A stretch of 9,658 nucleotides of DNA from Planctomycetota bacterium (GTDB taxonomy: Bacteria > Planctomycetota > UBA1135): assembly GCA_003501525.1 (NCBI GenBank), contig DNPI01000183.1:1-9658 (forward strand). Reading direction: 5' to 3'. This document shows, in pieces, positions 1 through 8,321 of this stretch (within the stretch, counting starts at the first letter, position 1; every line of letters begins with the position of its first letter). A model generated the notes under the pieces. It was not told the DNA's origin, ran no database searches, and saw only the letters and a list, made by a program, of their open reading frames with translations. A program made the translations under genes and the position numbers.

Positions 1-1893
1 GAATCCCAAAAAGTCGCAACCGGTTTCCATCGCAACTCGATGACCAATACAGAAGGAGGTGTAGATGCAGAAGAATATCGGGTTGAAGCTGTCCTAGACA
101 GAGTAAACACCACTGCAACTGTCTGGCTCGGTACGACAATGTCTTGCGTCCAATGCCATGACCACAAATACGACCCCTTTTCTGTAGAAGATTATTACGG
201 GATGTTCGCCGTCTTCAACGACACCGCTGATGGCGGGTCTACCACGGGACCAACAATTCAAACGCTGACCTCGCGACAGCAAGCCGTTGTGAATTTATTG
301 CAAGCGGATTTAATCAAAACGCAACAGAACCTTGCAAGAACAGAAGCCACCTACAAGGAATCCGCGCCATCGCCCCCGCAAATCTGGATAGACGAGACCC
401 ATAACCCCGAAGGAGAGCGAATGGATATGTGGAACGAAGTAGAAACCATCGCCCATACCGGCCTTTCGTCCAGACACCAAAAAGGCGACGAAACTGTTCA
501 GCATCACTTTTCGTACGCAAAGACTCGACTTCCCGTTGAAGCGGAGACTCTCCTTTGGGCTTGGGTTTTTCTCGACCCAGCATCCGTTCCACGACAAATC
601 ATGCTCCAGTTTCATGCTGACAATTGGGAACACCGGGCATTTTGGGGTGAAGATTTAATCCCTTGGGGAACGCTTGGGACCCCCTCTAAGAAGAATCTCG
701 GAGCACTTCCTCAAGCAGGACAATGGGTGCGACTTGAAGTTTTGGCTACCGATGTCGGACTTGCGCCAGGAGCTGAAGTGCATGGAATGGCTTTTTCCCA
801 ATTTGGCGGCACCGCTTGGTGGGACGAAGCGGGCTTCACCCCTCCTCATCCAGAAATCGCCACCGCCCGCGCTGCGCTGCGTAGCGTTGAAGAGAAAATC
901 CCTAAACCCTCGTCCACTTTGGTCATGCAGAAAACTGAAGAACCAAGGGTAACTCGCATTTTAGAGCGCGGCAGCTTCCTCAACCCCGGGGAAATTGTCT
1001 CTCCAGGTGCACCGTGGATTCTCGATCGCCGAACCCGCAGCAAGCCGAAAAATAGGCTCGAATTTTCTGAATGGCTTTGTAACCCAAAAAACCCTCTTAC
1101 GGCTAGGGTCGTGGTAAATAGGTTGTGGGAGGACGCTTTCGGCACTGGATTAGTTGCAACCAGTGACGATTTCGGAACACGCGGAGAAGCCCCATCTCAC
1201 CCTCAACTCCTCGATTGGTTAGCTGTAGAACTCGTAGATTCGGGATGGAATATTCAGCACATCCAGCGACTCATTATTGACTCCGCAACTTTTCGGCAAG
1301 ATTCAAAAATTAAACTGGAAGCGGCAACCCGCGACCCAGAAAACAGACTGCTGGCCTTCTTCCCAAGAGTCCGGCTGGCCGCAGAAATAATTCGCGACCA
1401 AGCACTTTCCTTAGCGGGCCTACTAGATCTAACGATTGGGGGGCCTAGTGTTCACCCACCACAACCTGCTGGGATTGATTTGGCCACCTATGCTGGAGAT
1501 CGCTGGAAAACATCGGAAGGATCTGATCGACATAGGCGCGGTATGTATACCTTTTGGAGGCGCACTTCCCCATATCCAACTTTTTCCATCTTCGATGCAC
1601 CCAGTAGAGAATTAACTTGCTCTCGACGGGATCGATCAAACACACCCCTCCAGGCGCTGGCTCTGCTCAATGACCCCGCATTTGTGGAGGCAGCAGAAGC
1701 ACTAGGAGAAATCATCAAGGAATCCGAGGGGGCGACAGAAAGGGAACGTTTGCAATGGGGTTTTAAGCATTGCACTACGCGCAGTGCTACTGAAAAGGAA
1801 ATTGACATTCTCTATGATTTGTTAAAAAGCGACGGATGGCCTTCTATTGGCACAGTCCTCCTGAATTTAGACGAAATGGTGGTAAGAGGATGA
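1..1893 (+). CDS. DUF1549/DUF1553 (PSCyt2-PSD1) protein, 5'-truncated by window edge
   Basis: The reading frame is open from base 1, so 630 C-terminal residues are present and the ATG at base 40 is internal: the residues before it (ATGFHRNS) already match the DUF1549 family. Counting from base 1, residues about 5-75 are the end of DUF1549, with a CVQCH motif (C49, C52, H53) followed by DHKYDPF. A short predicted coiled coil follows (about 90-120). Next is an inserted jelly-roll/LamG-like domain (about 140-285) rich in Trp and Gly, then DUF1553 (about 320-610) with NPLTARVVVNRLWEDAFG and the NTPLQALALLND signature. These proteins are abundant in Planctomycetota and Verrucomicrobiota, are usually exported, and often carry an N-terminal cytochrome-c-like domain, which would lie outside the window. 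Their biochemical role is unknown; a link to polysaccharide breakdown is often suggested. The stop codon overlaps the start of the DUF1501 gene, the usual partner. The family call is very secure, the function is not. Confidence 0.95.
   Translation, partial: ESQKVATGFHRNSMTNTEGGVDAEEYRVEAVLDRVNTTATVWLGTTMSCVQCHDHKYDPFSVEDYYGMFAVFNDTADGGSTTGPTIQTLTSRQQAVVNLLQADLIKTQQNLARTEATYKESAPSPPQIWIDETHNPEGERMDMWNEVETIAHTGLSSRHQKGDETVQHHFSYAKTRLPVEAETLLWAWVFLDPASVPRQIMLQFHADNWEHRAFWGEDLIPWGTLGTPSKKNLGALPQAGQWVRLEVLATDVGLAPGAEVHGMAFSQFGGTAWWDEAGFTPPHPEIATARAALRSVEEKIPKPSSTLVMQKTEEPRVTRILERGSFLNPGEIVSPGAPWILDRRTRSKPKNRLEFSEWLCNPKNPLTARVVVNRLWEDAFGTGLVATSDDFGTRGEAPSHPQLLDWLAVELVDSGWNIQHIQRLIIDSATFRQDSKIKLEAATRDPENRLLAFFPRVRLAAEIIRDQALSLAGLLDLTIGGPSVHPPQPAGIDLATYAGDRWKTSEGSDRHRRGMYTFWRRTSPYPTFSIFDAPSRELTCSRRDRSNTPLQALALLNDPAFVEAAEALGEIIKESEGATERERLQWGFKHCTTRSATEKEIDILYDLLKSDGWPSIGTVLLNLDEMVVRG
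1878..1893 (+). promoter_or_regulatory. Translational coupling site (ATGA overlap) for the DUF1501 gene
   Basis: The start ATG (1890-1892) and the upstream stop TGA (1891-1893) share bases. Purine-rich sequence precedes the start: GGTGG at 1878-1882, seven bases upstream, and AAGAGG directly abutting the ATG. Neither is a strong Shine-Dalgarno at ideal spacing, so re-initiation by ribosomes finishing the upstream gene is the likely mode of translation. The overlap is seen directly; the coupling is inferred. Confidence 0.6.
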
Positions 1894-3338
1894 AGCCCCT
1901 CGGACGGCGCCATTTCATTCTGAAAACGGGAGCCGGATCCTTGGCGGCCGCTTTCTTGGGCCTAACCCCTCCGATGACCCGGAGAGGATTCGGGCAAGAA
2001 CCCAAAGTCGCAAGCCAGAAGCTAGGGATTGGCGCATTGGCCAATCCGCATCATCCGCCCCGAGCCAAAAGGGTTATATGGCTTCATATGGCGGGGTCGC
2101 CTTCACAGTTGGATACATTTCAACCCAAAGCGGCTCTCGAAAAATATCACGGAAAAGAATGCCCCGCTGAATACCTCGAAGGCGAACGTTTTGCCTTTAT
2201 CAAAGGGGTACCAAAGCTTTTGGCCCCTCCACATGGATTTAAACAGCACGGAGAAAGCGGGCACTGGTTTACCGAGCTGCTACCTCATACGGGAGCAATA
2301 GCTGACAAATTAACTTTTGTGCACTCGATGCATACCACGCAATTCAATCATGCGCCGGCTCAAATCTTCCTCAACACGGGGCATCAAATTATTGGCCGAC
2401 CAAGCATGGGCTCCTGGCTCTCTTGGGGGTTAGGTAGCGAAAATCAGAATCTCCCGGCCTTCGTTGTGATGACTTCCGGTCAATTCCTCCCAAGTGGAGG
2501 TTCTTCCTGCTGGAGCCCCGGATTCCTCCCTTCGGAACACCAAGGGGTTCGGCTTATGAATAACGGAGACCCTGTTCTATTCCTCTCCAACCCAAAAGGT
2601 ACCGACAGGGCGCGCAGAAGACGTGAGCTTGACGCCTTAAAAGGCCTCAACCAAGAACAGTTCACCGAACACGGCAATCCGGAAACAGAGGCCCGAGTTC
2701 AGCAATATGAACTCGCTTTCCGAATGCAAGCAGAGGTCCCCGATTTGGCCGATATTTCCACCGAACCCAAAGAAGTCCTCGACCTGTACGGAGTAGAACC
2801 AGGGAAGCCTTCCTTTGCCACTAATTGCCTCCTAGCCCGGCGCCTCTCAGAAGCAGGTGTACGCTTCATCCAGCTCTACGATTGGGGATGGGACCTCCAT
2901 GGGACCAACACCAGCGATGACCTAATTACTCAATTTCCGAGACAATGCATGAGAACGGACAAGGCCTGTGCCGCCCTAATTCAAGATTTAGAGCAACGTG
3001 GTCTACTCGAAGACACCATCGTGATTTGGGGAGGAGAATTCGGACGAACCCCCATGAATGAAGAGAGGAATGGCTCCAAGTTGCTCGGCCGTGATCATCA
3101 CCCTCATGCTTTCTCTATGTGGATGTGCGGCGGCGGCTTCCGGCCGGGACTTTCTTATGGCGCGACAGATGAACTGGGCTACCACATCACCGAAAACCCT
3201 GTTTCCGTCCACGATCTTCATGCCACGCTTCTTCACCAACTAGGCATTCACCATGAACAGTTCACCTACCGATCTCAAGGTCGTGACTTTCGCTTAACCG
3301 ACGTGGAAGGCCTCGTAGTCAAGGAACTATTAGCCTAA
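1890..3338 (+). CDS. DUF1501 family protein, Tat-exported
   Basis: The protein has 482 residues from the ATG at 1890, which overlaps the upstream TGA as ATGA. This start is preferred over an in-frame ATG at 1836 because it places a twin-arginine signal (GRRHFILKTGAG, residues 5-16) at the N-terminus, followed by a hydrophobic stretch. DUF1501 is related to the alkaline phosphatase/sulfatase superfamily. Visible family signatures are HMAGSPSQLDTF near residue 65, GVRFIQLYDWGWDLHG near 325-340, GGEFGRTP at 381-388 and GRDHHPH at 400-406. The acidic and histidine residues of the last two are likely metal ligands by analogy with that superfamily. The length and C-terminus look complete. The tight coupling to the DUF1549/DUF1553 gene is the standard arrangement in PVC bacteria and suggests that the two products act together outside the cytoplasm. 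Substrate unknown. Confidence 0.95.
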   Translation: MKPLGRRHFILKTGAGSLAAAFLGLTPPMTRRGFGQEPKVASQKLGIGALANPHHPPRAKRVIWLHMAGSPSQLDTFQPKAALEKYHGKECPAEYLEGERFAFIKGVPKLLAPPHGFKQHGESGHWFTELLPHTGAIADKLTFVHSMHTTQFNHAPAQIFLNTGHQIIGRPSMGSWLSWGLGSENQNLPAFVVMTSGQFLPSGGSSCWSPGFLPSEHQGVRLMNNGDPVLFLSNPKGTDRARRRRELDALKGLNQEQFTEHGNPETEARVQQYELAFRMQAEVPDLADISTEPKEVLDLYGVEPGKPSFATNCLLARRLSEAGVRFIQLYDWGWDLHGTNTSDDLITQFPRQCMRTDKACAALIQDLEQRGLLEDTIVIWGGEFGRTPMNEERNGSKLLGRDHHPHAFSMWMCGGGFRPGLSYGATDELGYHITENPVSVHDLHATLLHQLGIHHEQFTYRSQGRDFRLTDVEGLVVKELLA

Positions 3339-5755
3339 TCCGCTGCCCAGCCTCCCCCTTCGGAGGTGGCGTGATATTCATTCTCAGCAAATGCATCCAC
3401 AAGAATGGCGTCAGCCCGAGCCTTTTCTGCTCGGCGCACTAAATCGGCCTCCTCCTCTATAAGGATTCCAGCCGCCACCGCCGGTTCGAGGAGGGAAAGA
3501 ACTTTCCCCTTCGGAAGCTTCTCGTCACGAACCGCCTCTTTTAGTTTTTCCGCCACTCTCTCGGCCTCAAAGCAAAGCTGAAAAGCCTCCTCAAGTCGCG
3601 CAAGAGCTTCTTCCCTTTCTCCGGGAATGAAAAGCCCTTCCGCCGTAAGGCGATCCCGCTGACCACCAGGCGTGGTAAGAATGCCAGCTACTTTTTCAGC
3701 CAAGCTGTCAGGGGATGGCGACCCAATTGGATTAGCCCGGTGCAGCCAGGAAACCGGCCACCGCAACACCAATCCCAAAATCGGAGTCCCAAAGTTTCGA
3801 TAAATCCCATCGATAGCCCTTTGGACATGAACGAAAGCATTGTCGAGTGCCCAGCGAGCTAGAGGTAAATCGTCCGCAAGTCGACCTTCGGCCCCAAAGC
3901 GCCTTAAAACCGCAGCGGCAAGATACATCCAAGAAAAAGCATCCGCAAAGCGACCCGTAAGGCTCTCCTTGCGCTTTAAACCACCACCGTGGAACACCAT
4001 CGCTAAATCTGCCAGTAAGGCAAATGTTGCAGAACTCCAAGCTAACCGCTGAAAATCTCGCTTCAGAGGCCCCGCATGCGGCACCGTAGCGAGACGACCG
4101 CGAGTCAGATATAAAAGCTTTGTACGACAAATATTACGTATCACATGCCCAATGTGACCAAAGAAAGCTTTATCAAACTGCGCTTCATCACCCTTTTTTA
4201 CGCCTTCGATTTCATCCCACGCATAAGGGTGACAGCGCACCGCTCCTTGGCCAAATATCATTAAAGAACGAGTTAGGATATTTGCCCCTTCAACGGTGAT
4301 AGAGATGGGAGCGTTGAAGTAAGGGTGAGCAACAAGATTGCGAGGGCCACGAGAAATACCTGCCCCCCCAAGGATGTCCATTGCATCATTAGCAGCCCTA
4401 CGACCAGCCTCGGTGAACTGATACTTAGCAATGGCCGAGGCCACCGCTGGTTTCTCGCCCGCATCCAAAGCCCCGCAAGTAAACCTGCGAGCGGCCTCAA
4501 AGGTGTAAGCATCCCCGGCTAGCCGAGCGAGAGGTTCACGAACTCCTTGAAACTTGCCTATCGGTTGCCCGAATTGACGACGGATGGCGGAGTAAGCACT
4601 AGCCACTCTTGCCATACCTTTGATTACGGCAGAACCTTGAGCCGGGAGCATAATCCCACGACCGGCCGCCAAGCATTCCATAAGCATCTGCCATCCTTTC
4701 CCCGCTCCTTCAACGCCGCCAATAATTGCGTCGAGCGGAACCTCTACCCCATGACCCCTAAAGGGGCTATTAAAGAAAGGAACGTTGAGAGGGTCGTGCT
4801 GAAGGCCCCGCTCAATTCCATCGGCATCTGCCGGAACCAAAGCCACCGTGATACCAGGGGATGCTCCTTTGCCAAGTAGTCCCTCTGGATCCTCCAACTG
4901 AAACGCAAGTCCAATAACCGTCGCCCGCAGTGCCATCGTCGTATAGCGCTTGTCCCAATCAAGGCGGATGCAAAGGTTTCCGCCTTCGTCACAATAAACC
5001 ACCCCTCGCGAAGAGATGGAAGAGGCGTCCGAGCCAGCCTCGGGCTCGGTCAAGGCAAAGCATGGGACTTCCCTCCCCGTGGCGAGCCGGGGTAGCCATT
5101 TGGCTTTTTGCTCTTCCGTGCCCCAGTGCTGGATTAGCTCGGCAGGGCCTAAAGAATTAGGCAACATCGCCGTGATACCAAGTGGGATAGATCGCGAACT
5201 CAGCTTGGAAATAACAGCGCTAATACCGGAAGGAGTGAAGCCCTTCCCTCCATAATCGGGAGAAATATTCATTCCATAGAAACCCTTGTCTTTAAGGAAT
5301 TGGTGGACCTCAGGAGAAAGGTCTCGTTTTTGAAAGACCTTCCAATCGTCAGTCATCTTGCAGACTTCTTCAACTGGGCCGTGATAAAAGGCATATTCCT
5401 CCTTAGACAATTCGGGATAATCCGTGCTCACTAAACGCTTAAAATCAGGATTCCCTGAAAAGAGGTCGCCTTCATACCAAACAGTTCCGGCCTCTAAAGC
5501 TTCTCTCTCTGTGTCAGAAATAACCGGAAGCAAGTTCTTCCTTTTAATCCAACGGAGCAGTGGCCCGGAAATTAGCGGTTTACGCAGGATGGGGAAAAGA
5601 AAAACTGATCCGGGAACCGCTAGCGTTGGATAAAGCCAAAAAGGGGCATTCCATGTCAACAGTAGACCAGCGAAACCCACAAACCACGCCCACAGGGGGG
5701 CTCCCAGGAATCCAAGCACCAAGACTGCGCCTAGGACAACAAGAAACGTCATCAT
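3335..5755 (-). CDS. fadE: FadE-type acyl-CoA dehydrogenase
   Basis: This 806-residue protein is collinear with Escherichia coli FadE (about 814 residues). FadE catalyses the first, FAD-dependent step of fatty-acid beta-oxidation, turning acyl-CoA into trans-2-enoyl-CoA. Residues 1-58 are hydrophobic and probably form two membrane segments, as in FadE. The acyl-CoA dehydrogenase core spans about 80-510: PNSLGPAELIQHWGTEEQK near 199-217, the flavin-contacting CFALTEPEAGSDA at 232-244, WDKRYTTMA near 267-275 and GAGKGWQMLMECLAAGRGI near 350-368. In ITVEGANILTRS (486-497), E489 aligns with the catalytic base of the family. The rest is the FadE-specific C-terminal domain (DUF1974). The ATG at 5755 (MM start, as in E. 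coli FadE) is supported by the membrane segment that follows; no clear Shine-Dalgarno is seen. The gene lies 80 bases after the CotH-like gene on the same strand and overlaps the DUF1501 stop by four bases. Confidence 0.96.
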   Translation of the reverse strand: MMTFLVVLGAVLVLGFLGAPLWAWFVGFAGLLLTWNAPFWLYPTLAVPGSVFLFPILRKPLISGPLLRWIKRKNLLPVISDTEREALEAGTVWYEGDLFSGNPDFKRLVSTDYPELSKEEYAFYHGPVEEVCKMTDDWKVFQKRDLSPEVHQFLKDKGFYGMNISPDYGGKGFTPSGISAVISKLSSRSIPLGITAMLPNSLGPAELIQHWGTEEQKAKWLPRLATGREVPCFALTEPEAGSDASSISSRGVVYCDEGGNLCIRLDWDKRYTTMALRATVIGLAFQLEDPEGLLGKGASPGITVALVPADADGIERGLQHDPLNVPFFNSPFRGHGVEVPLDAIIGGVEGAGKGWQMLMECLAAGRGIMLPAQGSAVIKGMARVASAYSAIRRQFGQPIGKFQGVREPLARLAGDAYTFEAARRFTCGALDAGEKPAVASAIAKYQFTEAGRRAANDAMDILGGAGISRGPRNLVAHPYFNAPISITVEGANILTRSLMIFGQGAVRCHPYAWDEIEGVKKGDEAQFDKAFFGHIGHVIRNICRTKLLYLTRGRLATVPHAGPLKRDFQRLAWSSATFALLADLAMVFHGGGLKRKESLTGRFADAFSWMYLAAAVLRRFGAEGRLADDLPLARWALDNAFVHVQRAIDGIYRNFGTPILGLVLRWPVSWLHRANPIGSPSPDSLAEKVAGILTTPGGQRDRLTAEGLFIPGEREEALARLEEAFQLCFEAERVAEKLKEAVRDEKLPKGKVLSLLEPAVAAGILIEEEADLVRRAEKARADAILVDAFAENEYHATSEGGGWAAD

Positions 5756-5767
5756 TGCGCCGGCAAG

Positions 5768-5787
5768 GATAGCGACATAGCGCTATC
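5768..5787. repeat. Inverted repeat in the leader of fadE
   Basis: GATAGCG (5768-5774) and CGCTATC (5781-5787) form a perfect 7-bp inverted repeat around the six bases ACATAG. The motif ATAGCG also occurs twice in tandem (5769-5774 and 5777-5782), and ATAGCGCTAT (5777-5786) is itself a perfect palindrome. The site lies 13 bases upstream of the fadE start, in the 80-base gap after the CotH-like gene. It could be a repressor operator or an mRNA hairpin in the leader. No T-run follows it on the - strand, so an intrinsic terminator is unlikely. The symmetry is seen directly; the role is inferred. Confidence 0.4.
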
Positions 5788-5835
5788 TATCCACCGGAAT
5801 CAGTGGCCCGTCCATTAAAACCCCCGCCGGCCGCA

Positions 5836-8256
5836 TTAGGGGCAAATAATTATCTCAAGACCGTTAGAGACCTCATCCTCAAGAACAGATTGGGGGAGAT
5901 GGACCTGAGCAAAAAAGGACCGTCCCACAAGAGAGGGGTTGTTAACAGGAACACTCAGCAAAGCTTCTCCAGCACCGTTCGCAGTAAGAGTCCTTTGGAA
6001 AATCAAACTCCCGGGCGCAATTAAAACAACCTTCCCAGGAAGAATTGCATCAAGATAATCGAAGGAAGAGGAAGCATATAGGAAAAGACCATCACCCGCA
6101 GCAGCACCACTAATCTGAATATTGACCGTCGAGCCCAATGCCGGGTCCCCAAAACCATCAAGCCGTAACCCGTGGGCAGCAGCATTAAGCTGATCGTAAG
6201 CACGGTATCCACAAGCATTCTCATTGCGAGAAGTTGGTGTCGGAGAAGAGAAGGTTACCCAAGCCGATTGTCCATCAAGCATTCTGCCCGTGGAAATGTC
6301 ATCGACCTGTTCACCGTACTGCACCGCGTCCAAAACCGTGACTCCATCCGGAGCAGTCAGATAGATGGACTCTCCGCTTCCTGATAATTTAAAATTAGCA
6401 TGCAAAGGGCCCTGGGATCCATCTTCATCCGCCCATATCAAAAGGACTTCACCAGATTCGACCGTGCTGCCTGCTGGGATCTCCCATTTCGTGAGGTTGG
6501 CAGCATTGTCGCTCAGGTAGAGGCCTCCTAAATCAATTGCTCCAGTCGAGCGATTGAGGATTTCAACCCAATCGTCAAATTCTCCTGCGGGATCGGAATT
6601 TGTAGTCGAATTTTTCGCAAGGAATTCATTAATGCAAGGGTTCCCATTAGCACCAGATTGCGTCAGCCACGATGGAGAGTGAAATTCCGCCGTCCTGGGC
6701 AAGAATCGCCACGCCCCCCCACTGGGAACATCGCAAGCGCTAGAAACATAATATTCAACCCTAGCTCCAGCCGCGACGCCGTGATGTCGAGCGCCCCAAA
6801 CCCCATCACCAGCCAAACCATCTCTATGCTGGCCGTCATCGAACATCGGGAAAACTTCAAATGCCCCACGAGTCCGAGCATGCAAGCGGACATGTGCAAG
6901 AGATGCTCCGGCAGGGGCTGAAGCTTCAACAGTAACCCAGATTGGTTCTCCCGCTGCCGGCATTGGGGGCCAATGTCGTAGCCCTACAAGTTCAGGCTCC
7001 GGTTGATTGAATTCGGCGAGCCCCAATAAATAAGCCCGGCGCTCATCTACAAACTGGCGAAGACCTTTGAACACCGTATTTCCTTGATTAACGTCCTGGT
7101 CCAAATTCGTAACATAGTCTGAATAGGAATAAATCTTCTTCGTATCAGCCTGAACTTCTGCATTAATAAGAGCATCCCAAGCCGCAACAACCGGGCCTAC
7201 TCTGCCCCAATCCATCCATTCCTCCACAATGGTGCGGAAATGAGCGATGTACCTAGCGTGGGCCTCTGGGTCAGCTAGCAGAACATTCATTACCGGAAGA
7301 TTCGCATTCCCATGGTCGTAATCGGGATGGAGATTCACACCCCCATTCGTTCCCCACCCATTCCTGCGAAATGAACCAAACGCCTCGTTGGCATCCCGTT
7401 GCAGCATATTCCACCGGTCGTGAACATCATCCCGGTACAAGGCGTAATCAGAACCTTTATGCACATATCCGTCGGAATCCATGAACGCATTCTCTAATGC
7501 GAGAGTCCAAAGTGCCCGGTCAACTGCAAAAGTGGCGTCAACTGCAGGCAAATACCCCGAGCCAGGATTTGTGTTATTAAGGATATCGCAAAGATCTATT
7601 AAGCGGTCGTATGCGGTCGGGTCCTCACTTTTGAGTTCATACCAAGGTTGATAAGAAGCTGAATTGGCACCGAGCCAATTGAGCGAAGAATTCCCGGGGT
7701 TTTGCATGGCAGACGGGACCTTGAATCTGTCGCCTGTATCAGTTGGATAATTCTCATCGAGAAAATCTCCGTTTAACTGCTGCACGTTTGGATAAACACC
7801 CCAGTTCTCCCCATTAATAATGAGATGTATAAAACTTCCTCGAGCAGCAGTCGTAAAACTTCTGCACACTTTCGAGAAAAGAACTTCCCGCATAAAAGAC
7901 GGATCCATATAGGCATTGTTGAAGTTCAAAGTCGAGTATCCCATGACATCTTGGCCAGCCACAAATGAGTTGGTCGTGATGTTGAAGGATTTCTTCTCCG
8001 TATTTGGGCGCGTAAATGAAGTATTCCCTTTGAACCTCACGCCCACATCGGAGTAGGTAACTCCATCCACAGTCATATCTGCAGGGATATCTATACCCGT
8101 CCCGTAATTCCCTTCTAAGAGAGACCACCAATTGCTTTGCTGGAAGTCGAGTCGAACTTCCCTCAAAACAGCTTCGTCGTAAAAGTCCTGAGCTGACAGC
8201 GGGGCAACTAGGAGCAAAGGAAGAAAACCTAAAGACACCTTGAGGGGAAAAGCCAT
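5836..8256 (-). CDS. Secreted CotH kinase-family protein with lamin-tail domain
   Basis: The protein has 806 residues. Residues 1-22 are a signal peptide, probably cleaved after the second Ala of PLSA, so the product is exported. Residues about 30-410 match the CotH family of atypical kinases: GVRFKGNTSF with a following KKSFNI (72-93), LNFNNAYMDPSFMRE (110-124), GVYPNVQQLNGDFL (153-166) and QRDANEAFG (286-294), whose D288 and N290 sit where CotH proteins carry catalytic metal-binding residues. Residues 419-525 look like an Ig/FN3-type domain with the loop DDGQHRDGLAGDGVWGA (473-489). Residues 541-680 are a lamin-tail domain (INEFLAKNS, DDWVEILNRS, WEIPAGSTV). Residues 695-806 are a compact beta-rich module ending SNGLEIIICP, of a type I associate with planctomycete exported proteins. 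Kinase activity is known for Bacillus CotH spore-coat proteins; here it is only possible, and a structural or surface role is equally likely. Confidence 0.9.
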   Translation of the reverse strand: MAFPLKVSLGFLPLLLVAPLSAQDFYDEAVLREVRLDFQQSNWWSLLEGNYGTGIDIPADMTVDGVTYSDVGVRFKGNTSFTRPNTEKKSFNITTNSFVAGQDVMGYSTLNFNNAYMDPSFMREVLFSKVCRSFTTAARGSFIHLIINGENWGVYPNVQQLNGDFLDENYPTDTGDRFKVPSAMQNPGNSSLNWLGANSASYQPWYELKSEDPTAYDRLIDLCDILNNTNPGSGYLPAVDATFAVDRALWTLALENAFMDSDGYVHKGSDYALYRDDVHDRWNMLQRDANEAFGSFRRNGWGTNGGVNLHPDYDHGNANLPVMNVLLADPEAHARYIAHFRTIVEEWMDWGRVGPVVAAWDALINAEVQADTKKIYSYSDYVTNLDQDVNQGNTVFKGLRQFVDERRAYLLGLAEFNQPEPELVGLRHWPPMPAAGEPIWVTVEASAPAGASLAHVRLHARTRGAFEVFPMFDDGQHRDGLAGDGVWGARHHGVAAGARVEYYVSSACDVPSGGAWRFLPRTAEFHSPSWLTQSGANGNPCINEFLAKNSTTNSDPAGEFDDWVEILNRSTGAIDLGGLYLSDNAANLTKWEIPAGSTVESGEVLLIWADEDGSQGPLHANFKLSGSGESIYLTAPDGVTVLDAVQYGEQVDDISTGRMLDGQSAWVTFSSPTPTSRNENACGYRAYDQLNAAAHGLRLDGFGDPALGSTVNIQISGAAAGDGLFLYASSSFDYLDAILPGKVVLIAPGSLIFQRTLTANGAGEALLSVPVNNPSLVGRSFFAQVHLPQSVLEDEVSNGLEIIICP

Positions 8257-8269
8257 AACTAACTAGCTT

Positions 8270-8292
8270 ACAAGGCAAACACCATTCCTTGT
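8270..8292. promoter_or_regulatory. Inverted repeat in the divergent CotH-like/SCO spacer, possible operator
   Basis: ACAAGG (8270-8275) and CCTTGT (8287-8292) form a perfect 6-bp inverted repeat with an 11-base spacer, so the arms are 17 bases apart centre to centre. It lies in the 65-base region between the divergent starts at 8256 and 8322, which must hold both promoters unless one lies in coding sequence. The spacing would suit a dimeric regulator binding one DNA face. No convincing -10/-35 pair was found on either strand. Arms this short can occur by chance, so confidence is low. Confidence 0.3.
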
Positions 8293-8321
8293 GCGATGTT
8301 CTGACCTTAGAATGCCGCGGA

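Noticed and set aside
40..42. ATG at base 40 as the true start of the DUF1549/DUF1553 gene
   Set aside because: The frame is open to base 1 and the upstream residues already match the conserved DUF1549 sequence, so the gene is cut by the window edge.
1836..1889. Earlier in-frame ATG giving an 18-residue longer DUF1501 protein
   Set aside because: It would bury the twin-arginine signal and overlap the upstream gene by 58 bases; the ATG at 1890 is the natural coupled start.
5817..5843. Possible intrinsic terminator after the CotH-like gene (CCCC/GGGG with an A4 run on the + strand, T4 on the - strand)
   Set aside because: The stem is only 4 bp with a 13-base loop that includes the stop codon, and the T-run is four bases, too weak to call.
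6713..6721. Seven-base C run in the CotH-like gene as a possible frameshift or phase-variation tract
   Set aside because: The frame continues smoothly through recognisable domains on both sides, and the run is too short to suggest phase variation.
8289..8321. TTG start adding 11 residues to the SCO protein
   Set aside because: The added residues precede a textbook lipoprotein signal peptide that begins at the ATG at 8322.
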